Shown here in pieces: positions 56,647 to 64,000 of a stretch of 64,000 nucleotides of DNA; position 1 is the stretch's first letter, and each line of letters starts with the position of its first letter. The notes beneath the pieces are model-generated. The model was not told the origin of the DNA, ran no database searches, and saw nothing but the letters and a program-made list of their open reading frames with translations. Both the position numbers and the translations under genes were made by a program. The DNA comes from Dichetophora obliterata (taxonomy: Eukaryota; Arthropoda; Insecta; Diptera; Sciomyzidae): NCBI GenBank assembly GCA_963920525.1, contig OY986438.1, forward strand, positions 192,980,962-193,044,961. Direction: 5' to 3'.

Positions 56647-58741
56647 ATTTATTTATTTATTTATTTCTATTTAAACTATCAACAATTGCTTAACAGTTTT
56701 GAGTAATAACATGTAAATTATATAAACAATATGATATAAAACTAATAAAATGTAAACATAATTATATTAAAGAATATAACAATTTTATAAATTCATTTTA
56801 AACAATTCTAAATAAATTTTGTTTTAAAGTTTGTCTATTCAAAGTGAGATCTATGTGAGCACTTATGGAGTTGAACGCTAAGCACATATTATTAATAGGA
56901 TCATTACGGCCATAGTTTGCCCTATGATGTGGAATGTAAAAAAATCTCTTACCTAAAATATCTCTCAGGCGCATATATTCTTAAAAATAACAAGAAAGAA
57001 TTTACGTCTGGAGGCTAAGGTATTAAGACCCAGAAGAGCACACCTGGATACGTACGTTGGCATAAAATTCCAACTTAATTTAAACATTATATAACGAGTG
57101 AAACGTTTTTGTATTCTTTCCAATCGCAAAGAATCTATCTCGTAATATGGATCCCAGATCACACATCCATATTCCAAGATAGACCTTACAAAAGATAAAA
57201 ATAACGTTCTAAGGTTATATGGATCCTTAAATTCCTTCGAATTACGCCTCAAAAAACCCATTATTGCATTAGCCTTAGTAATTATGCAATCTTCATGGTT
57301 GGAAAAAGAAATTTTCCTATCAAATAGAATTCCCAGATCAGTTATAGACTCGGCACGTGAAAGACCACTATTTGCGATTGAGTAATTAAAAAAATTTGGT
57401 TCTTTTTTCATATAAAAAGACATAATATTGCATTTGGCAACATTTAAATAAAGTCTATTAACTGAACACCATTTAATCATATTGTTTAAATCAATTTGAA
57501 GAAGCCGATGGTCGGAAGGTGAAGAAACCGAATTAAACAGTTAAACATCATCAGCATACATCAACAGTTAGTATGCTGTAAAAAGTTTGGGAGATCGTTG
57601 CTGAACAAGACAAACAATAGAGGTCCAAGGTGGCTTCCTTGGGGCACACCAGAATGGTTGGTAATAGATTTTGAGTAGCAGTTACCAATACGGACAACTT
57701 GATATCTATCAGAAAGGTAATTCCTCAGCCAGGATAACAAAGAGGAATGAAACCCCATTAGGGAAAGTTTTTTAACCATAATGGAGTGATGAACTCTGTC
57801 AAAGGCTTTGGCGAAATCAGTAAAAATGACGTCAATTTGATTGCCTTTTTCCATTTCAGTTTTAATGAAGTGAGAGAACAGTGTTAGGTTTGTAGAAGTA
57901 GATTTACCACTAACAAAACCTTGTTGGAATTCAGAGATAGAGTTTTTAATTCTAGCATAAATATGTGTTTTGACAATTGACTCAAATAATTAAGGGATCA
58001 AGGGCAATTTTGATATCGGTCGTTAGTTCGCTATATTTTGCCTAGAGCCAGACTTATGGATAGGGACTATAATGAATTCTTTCCAAATATTCAAAAGCTG
58101 CCCTGTCTTTAAAGATAAATTAAATAAAAGCGCTAATGGCTGGGCTAGCACAGCTGCGCAGTTTTTTAGAAATATTGGGGGAATATTATCAGGACCAGTT
58201 CCTTTATTAATGTCTAGAGTGAGCAAATCTTGTAAGACATCATCATCAGAAAGAACTAATGAACCCATATCAATAATAGGGTTGTCATTATAATAAAAAG
58301 GGCAGTTCACGTCATCTCCGTCGTCTAATAAATAATTCGATTGAAAATAATTAGCAAAAAGATTTGTGACGTCTGAAGTGCTACTTGCAGTTTTTTCGTT
58401 AAAAAACATATCTTTAGGGAAACCCTTCGTGTTCCTTTTTTTATTCAAGAAATTCCAGAAGTTCTTCGGATTTTCTCTAATATCAGACTCCAGTTTATTA
58501 AGGTGAGATTTGTAGAGCGATTCTTTAAGAGATGCGTATTCACTACGTGCCTGTAAATAGTTTTGACGAAAAGATACATTTATTTTACTTTTTTTAAACA
58601 ATTTTTTCACATGGTTTTTGAATTTTGAAAGACTTTTATTGAACAACTCCGGCTTAGAACTTTTCCTTATATTTTTAATAGGAACAAAGCAAGTAAATGC
58701 TTGATTTATAATTTCGATAAAAAAGTCATAATTATTAGTTT
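56647..58741 (-). mobile_element. 5'-truncated Jockey-type non-LTR retrotransposon
   Basis: Minus strand: reverse transcriptase region, then a short 3' region ending in an (AAATA/TAAA)n tail at 56,641-56,670. ATTAGTTT occurs at both ends (56,639-56,646; 58,734-58,741), a candidate 8-bp TSD, but the right flank has the motif three times, so it is weak. The endonuclease domain is missing because of 5' truncation. Confidence 0.8.
56965..58741 (-). pseudogene. Jockey-type reverse transcriptase, broken
   Basis: In minus-strand order: a linker region (58,740-58,023) with a WNFLNKKR motif (about residues 96-103) and the first RT blocks, GTGPDNIPPIFLKN then WKEFIIVPIHKSG; a stop and phase change; FTDFAKAFDRVHHSIM and SGVPQGSHLGPLLFVLFSNDL (57,854-57,561; GVPQG block, with IND altered to SND); a single-base loss; then LMYADDV with the catalytic YADD, a TAA in place of a Lys codon, and the C-terminal thumb (57,480-56,965: LYLNVAKCNIMSF, RSILEYGCVIWDP, RIQKRF). 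The catalytic YADD is intact. At least two frameshifts and one nonsense change. This enzyme would copy element RNA at a nicked target. Confidence 0.88.
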
Positions 58742-58749
58742 GCAATTAG

Positions 58750-61316
58750 TTTGCAATTAGTTTGCAATATCTTAGAACTCAAATATTGACAATTACCAAG
58801 AAGATCAAATTTAATCAAAAAAGAGTCCCTTCGCACTTGAAAACAAGAGTGCTCAATTTTCCCCACAAAATTTTACTAAACAGGGAATTTATTTTTAAGA
58901 TACATATTTGTAGACAATTTTTTAATCTGAGAAAAGATTTAATCTGAAATTATTTTAAATAGGAGAAATATCTAATATATTTTTAATCAAATTTCACTAC
59001 AATTTCACTATCGCTAGGAATTTATACTTTTCTTTAGTTTGTACGATGAAAGCAATGTTTATTGAAATTTGTGAAACAATTAAAGCATTATTAGTCAATT
59101 TATTGAACCATTTAAGACTTTTACTCACTTTTATTAAGCTCTTTTCGAGAAAATAAAAAATTTTAATGTTTGAGCTGCTGTGGCAACAAGTTTATTTAAG
59201 AGATATTAACCAAAAACTAAAAATAAGCTTATTAACTTAATATTTATTTAAACAAAAGTTATGTGAGTGCGAATAAAACAGAGATGTGGGAGGAAAAACC
59301 AAAACAAAAATTTGGCAAACATGCCAAAAAATTGAAAACATTGCGAGTAGGAAACAATACAAATTAAAAATAACGCAAATAAGTTGATGCTGACCGTGAA
59401 CATTTTAATAGAATTGGACAAAAGTGAATAAGTGACGCGCAATGTAAACATGTATTAGTCATAATTTAAAAAAAATCATCTAATTAAATAAATTGAACTA
59501 AAAGTGAGGTTTAACTATAGAAGGCAGTAGTAGATAGTGCACTACTTTTTTTTAGCAACTACGGTTTTTTTTTTGTGGTGCATCAACCGCATTGAATGAT
59601 AGCTTTTCTTGTCAGTTTCAAAAGCTTTCAATTTGTTTTGTTTGAAGAAAAGTACCGAGAAAACGTTTTCACTCATTCATACCTTGACCCATTTGAAGCA
59701 GCTATTGATTTATGCTACTACCCAACCCAGTAAAGAGAGCAAAGCATACAGGGTGAACAGGCGTAGTTCTCTTGATGAATGATGGATGAATGAATGATAT
59801 TTGTTGGTAAACTTGTTCAAAAGCACGCAATGTGGGTCAGATGCATGAATAAAAGTATTTTACACTTTTTGATTTCAAGATTTTCTGGTCAGTGGGTCAA
59901 AATTAATGAGGACAATATGTTTGGATGTTTGTTAAAAATGCATGCCTTAAATCAATTCAATGCGGTCTTCAAAAAGGCCCATAAAATGCTAAAAAAATTA
60001 CTATTTCAAATAACTCAAGCATTTTATAACAACGAGCTTTAAAGAGTGTACACGATTTGCTGAAGTAAAACAAATTATTTTTTTTTTCCAAACAAATGTG
60101 AAAACCTGTTTATTAAGCTCGATGTAGAAATAGCCAAAACAATGGCAAATATTCAACAGTTTCACGCAGTTTTAATGTTGTAAAAAAAACACAAAACTCA
60201 GTCAAGAATTAGGAATTCAGCGAAGCGCACCGTTAACGGCCTTGAGCAATGACGAAATTTAAGTTGTAGTTCTGTAACTTTTGACGACACAAAACACAGA
60301 AACGTAAAAAATGCAATAAATATTTATCAACAAACAATACAAAGAGGTAAAACAAAAATAAGAATTAAGTTTTACCGACCGAAAAATAACAAAGACATTC
60401 ATTAAATATTCTAAGAAAGCAATTATATCTCAAATTCAGCCTAGCGAAAACATGAAAGACAGCAAAAATATTGACCTAAATACGTAGTTATGGATTTGCG
60501 AAATTCTAAAAAGTATTTAATTTTCTTAAGAGTTTAAGATTGCGTTCAAAAATGTCGGTATTTGCGCAATAAAGCAAATTGTGCCTTTGAAGTGTTATAG
60601 TTCAAGTATAGTTTTGCAGTTATTTTTATTACTATTAAAAATTTACAATGGCACTTCAAATTTTTTACGATAAGCAGTAAAACCGATTGAGATCACATTT
60701 CCATAGTTTTGTTGTTTTTGTTCACCCAATTATGCATAGCTATGAAATTGTCCAAAAAATTTAAAAATAAAACGAAAAAGAAGGAATTTTAGGCAATACT
60801 GCAAGTCACAAACGCCAAATTTCCAATATGTAGAAAAAGGCAGATTCGGAACCGTGAATGAGTTTCTGATTTTTGTGTTAAGCTAAGATTACCCATTTTC
60901 AACTCTTAATGACTGAAAAATTTAAGTAAAGTGGTCACTTCTAGTGTGTTTCTTAAAGATAAAAAACTTAAAAGCTAAATATCTTAAAACTACTCAAACG
61001 GAGATATGACTTTTTTACTTAGGAGGGTAGAATAGTTGTTCTACAAAAAATACTGGAAAAGAAATTCGCCATCTCTTACAGATATCCAACAGTAAGCTTT
61101 CGTTAATGTCACATGTGTCAATACTTACCAACTTGGCAAATTTGCTTACGGATAGTAAACTAATATATCTCCATTTTCCAATAGATATCTCCAAAATATT
61201 TTTGTTTGCTAGTGCAATGGCATGACATTAGAAAAATGAAAAAATATTTACTATGGTCCTTTTTGTGCATTTTTTTTTAAAAAAAAACCTCTAAAATATT
61301 TTATGTTGTCTCAAAA
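58750..61316. other. AT-rich intergenic sequence
   Basis: 2.5 kb with no domain-bearing frame and no clear element ends. Frames at 59,794-60,042 and elsewhere are without signatures. Confidence 0.45.
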
Positions 61317-61929
61317 CCATAGCTGTTAAATTACGATTAGTAATCAATTATATTATACTAGTACAAAAGCCTGTCCTACGACAGGTCCTCCGCACACTTT
61401 CTTTTTGGAGCCTTTTGCCGAAAGCGCTTTGTTCTCTTTTTAAAGCTTAATTTTTATCCACCTGATTTTTGCAAAACACAAATCTACCACTTTAAATATA
61501 TAAGAAATAGTTATTCTTTTGCGTACAATAAAAAAGTATAATATATATCTCGAACAATATTGTATTGAAGCAGTGTTGAAAAATTAGTCAAGTGTAAAAG
61601 TGCAAAAAGTCGAGTTTGGTAACAATCATATTCATACACAGCTTTACAAACTGGTCTTGCAATCTTCATATACGTACCAACTCAATTGTCGTTTTGCAGC
61701 TGATACAAAATTATTTTCAAAATATCAATATATCAAAAGAATTTCATTAAATTTGTCATAACTTTTTATAAAAGGATGAAAAAGAGGTAGTTAGATCAAA
61801 AACGTACTATTGTAAACACCCAATATTGTCATTGGTAAGTATCAAATATATTTTCTGTGCATACTTTCAGGCTAAACAATTTTAAGAACAGTGTGTCTTG
61901 CAAAATTACTTTACTGCCAAATTTACATA

Positions 61930-62075
61930 CATATTTACAATTTGAGAAATACTGTGTGCGGAGCAGCATGCTTGCCTTTTATGTATTAAGATACATAACT
62001 TAGCATACTTTCAGGCTAACAGTTTGAGATATATTGGACACAGAGTAGCGTGCTTGCCTTTTATGTATTAAGATT
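61930..62075. repeat. Direct repeat TGCTTGCCTTTTATGTATTA
   Basis: Occurs near 61,969 and 62,051, each preceded by AGCATGC/AGCGTGC; CATACTTTCAGGCTAA occurs near 61,860 and 62,005. A small local duplication. Confidence 0.5.
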
Positions 62076-62096
62076 TTAAAAATAATTGTTATCATC

Positions 62097-62351
62097 ATAT
62101 CTGTGGTCGCAACGAATAATGACTAAACTCAAAATATCGTAAAAAAGAGATATGGAATTTATTTTATTGCCAAATTTTTGATGTATGCAGATATCCATTT
62201 TTTGCCCAGAATTGATCATCACTTGTGTATGCATGTATTTTGATTGCAACGGTTCATATGTTTCAAAAAAATGGGTCATAGTTTGTGCAATTAAAATATC
62301 GTTTTTTACGATACTTTGAGTTAAGTCGTTATTCCTTGTGACCACAGATAT
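62097..62351. mobile_element. 255-bp MITE with ~60-bp inverted ends
   Basis: Ends ATATCTGTGGTC(G/A)CAA and their complement; pairing continues through GAATAA, CTCAAA and TATCGTAAAAAA. The interior frame is an artefact. TSD unclear. Confidence 0.65.
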
Positions 62352-62867
62352 AATTCTTAAAAAACTTCTTTCTACTTCTGCCCAGACGAGAGGAACATAT
62401 TTAAAAGACCATAGTCATCGGATGTCAGGTGCTTTTCTAATTTCATAGTATTAATATTTTAACCTTCTAATATTTCAACAATAAATAGAGCATAAAAATA
62501 GAGTTAATAAAAACTAGCATATCCTGAGTTTTTATCTAACACTTGTTTCATTTTTGTACATACCCTTTCGTCAGTTTCACCACGCGCAGAGCTTTTTTTT
62601 CATCGAGATCTATAAACAAAGCTACTCTTTTTTCGAGAGGTAATGTTTTTGATTGAAGGGATTCTATTGTTAACGGAATATGTTTAAAAATTTGCATTTT
62701 TACATTTTTTAGTACAAAAAAAAAAATGAAAAAAAAAATTATTTTCAAATTTCACTAAAATGACCTAAAAAACCGAAAAATGCTCTAAAAATTAAAACGG
62801 TAAAAATTAAAAATTACCTGAAAACTAAAAGCGATAAAAAACGATGAAAAATTTTTGTTTGTTATCT

Positions 62868-63136
62868 TAATCTAATAATTACGATTAAAAATAATCAAAA
62901 AATAATTACGATTACTTCAGATTACGAAAATAATCAAAAAGAATCAAAAGTAATCAAGAAAAATAATCCGACTACTTTTAGAAATTATTTAAGTAATCAC
63001 AAAGAATCACAAATAACTTCTAAAAATAGTCGGATTATTTTTTCTTGATTACTTTTGATTCTTTTTGATTATTTTCGTAATCTAAAGTAATCGTTATTAT
63101 TTTTTGATTATTTGTAATCGTAATAATTAGATTACA
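62868..63136. repeat. Large AT-rich palindrome (GATTA/TAATC words)
   Basis: Arms of about 120 bp: AAAAGAATCAAAAGTAATCA with its complement on the right, CCGACTA with TAGTCGG near the centre, and CGTAATCT near the outer arm. The loop is about 25 bp (62,990-63,015). Confidence 0.7.
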
Positions 63137-63261
63137 AACAGTAAAGAATAATACTTAGTCAATTATTTTACCTTTTTAAAAAATATAATCGACTTACTAA
63201 TGATTACGATTAGTAATCACTATTTAACAGCTACACTCAAAAATATTTGTGTGTAAATATT

Positions 63262-63410
63262 ACTAATAACTGCGTCCATTCTACGAATTTTATTCGTAGT
63301 TTTCAGCCACGAATAGAATTCGTTTTCTTCATTCTACGAATTTTATTCGTAGTTTTCAGCCACGAATAGAATTCGTAGAAACGACGCATATTAGTACATA
63401 TAACGAATAT
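63262..63410. repeat. Tandem duplicated palindrome (ATTCGTAG words)
   Basis: CTACGAATTTTATTCGTAG and CACGAATAGAATTCGT form a palindromic unit repeated in direct order (63,281 and 63,335). Related CGAATAATTCGTA words at 63,830-63,900 may be another copy or the opposite end of an element. Confidence 0.55.
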
Positions 63411-63519
63411 TTTATACGCATTCGTACATAAATAAATGCATATTCTACGAATACATTTGTTATGTTTACGAATGATCACAATATCTAATAACATCTTATA
63501 TCTAATAAAAAAGCATTCT

Positions 63520-63740
63520 GCCGAAGCTGGAGTTTGAACCTAGGCTTTTTAGCTTACGGGCCACGCACTCTACCAGTAGGCTATAGCCACTTTACAATCA
63601 TACAGTTCCTTATATTTTGTAGTTGTTCGACAAATCAGCCCAAAAAAAAACAAAATTCTGTCTGAGCTGGGGCTTGAACCTGGGCTCTTTAGCTTGAGGG
63701 CCACGTAGTCTACGAGTAGGCTACAGCGACTTTACTATCA
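63520..63740 (-). mobile_element. Two tandem tRNA-derived SINE heads
   Basis: Minus-strand A boxes TAGCCTACTGGTAGAG (63,578-63,593) and TAGCCTACTCGTAGAC (63,714-63,729), each with a B box (GGTTCAAACTCC; GGTTCAAGCCCC) about 45 bp downstream. Spacing is about 135 bp. Heads resemble those of the 2,326 and 8,307 SINEs but are diverged and without the same body. Confidence 0.65.
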
Positions 63741-64000
63741 TACAATTCCTCATATTCTGTAGTTGCTTGACAAGCCAGGCTGAACGATTTCGGTTTTAAA
63801 TTTTTTAAATTAAATTAATAATTCGTTCATGCTACGAATAATTCGTACGGTCAACCTACGAATGAATTTTTTCTACTAACATTATTTTTCATTCGTACAT
63901 AGTACGAAAGCATTAGCAAACACTATGAAAATAATGAAAGAAATTACGAAGTTATTCGTACGAGAAATTTAAGAATATTATTATTTATATGTACACAATC

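Larger units (their letters stand above)
61317..63235. mobile_element. hAT-like TIR element (non-autonomous)
   Basis: Inverted ends sharing TAGCTGTTAAAT (from 61,320; complement ending 63,233), each followed by a short palindrome TTACGATTAGTAA. CTCAAAA lies directly outside both ends (61,310-61,316; 63,236-63,242), a 7-8-bp TSD of hAT type. The interior holds the small element at 62,097-62,351 and the palindrome at 62,868-63,136. A 66-codon minus-strand frame at 62,548-62,748 has no recognisable domain. Confidence 0.5.

Noticed and set aside
62076..62345. 89-codon minus-strand frame
   Set aside because: Coincides with the 255-bp MITE and its inverted arms.

Overview
The window is a piece of a eukaryotic nuclear genome, most likely a higher fly (Brachycera). 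It is AT-rich, and its one convincing host coding exon has a fly-style start context, Asn/Ser/His homopolymer runs and a textbook GTGAGT donor. The mobile elements (pogo/Tigger, mariner, piggyBac, PIF/Harbinger-type MITEs, Helitron-like repeats, Jockey-type and RNase H-bearing LINEs, tRNA-derived SINEs) fit this. The species cannot be fixed from the sequence; a tephritid-like fly is a guess.

Layout. 1-11 kb: MITEs, two SINE copies with clean target-site duplications (TSDs), a long fold-back element inside a tandem array of about 125-bp units, and tandem 5' ends of a Helitron-like element. 11-15 kb: mostly featureless, ending in a minisatellite with a 401-bp higher-order repeat. 15.9-24.2 kb: a chain of inverted-repeat elements nested in one another, including a TIR element carrying tRNA-like modules and a non-autonomous piggyBac-like element. 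24.4-29 kb: a reversed Helitron-like element in a duplicated flank, then non-coding sequence. 30.4-34.8 kb: a second 125-bp array, a tRNA-like SINE head, and a core-deleted mariner split by a LINE fragment with a 15-bp TSD. 35.3-37 kb: the host gene exon on the minus strand and its upstream region. 37-50 kb: repeats, a 1.06-kb hAT-like insertion, three abutting Harbinger-type MITEs and a nearly intact Tigger-like transposon with one frameshift and a small intron. 50.6-53.9 kb: 3.2 kb of hexanucleotide satellite in successive blocks. 54-64 kb: fold-backs, another MITE, a 5'-truncated Jockey-type LINE, a hAT-like TIR element and two tandem SINE heads.

Apart from the single exon the DNA is a nested transposon landscape, in which insertion order can often be read from TSDs and from empty-site copies in the same window. 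No promoter, CRISPR, rRNA or functional tRNA could be supported.
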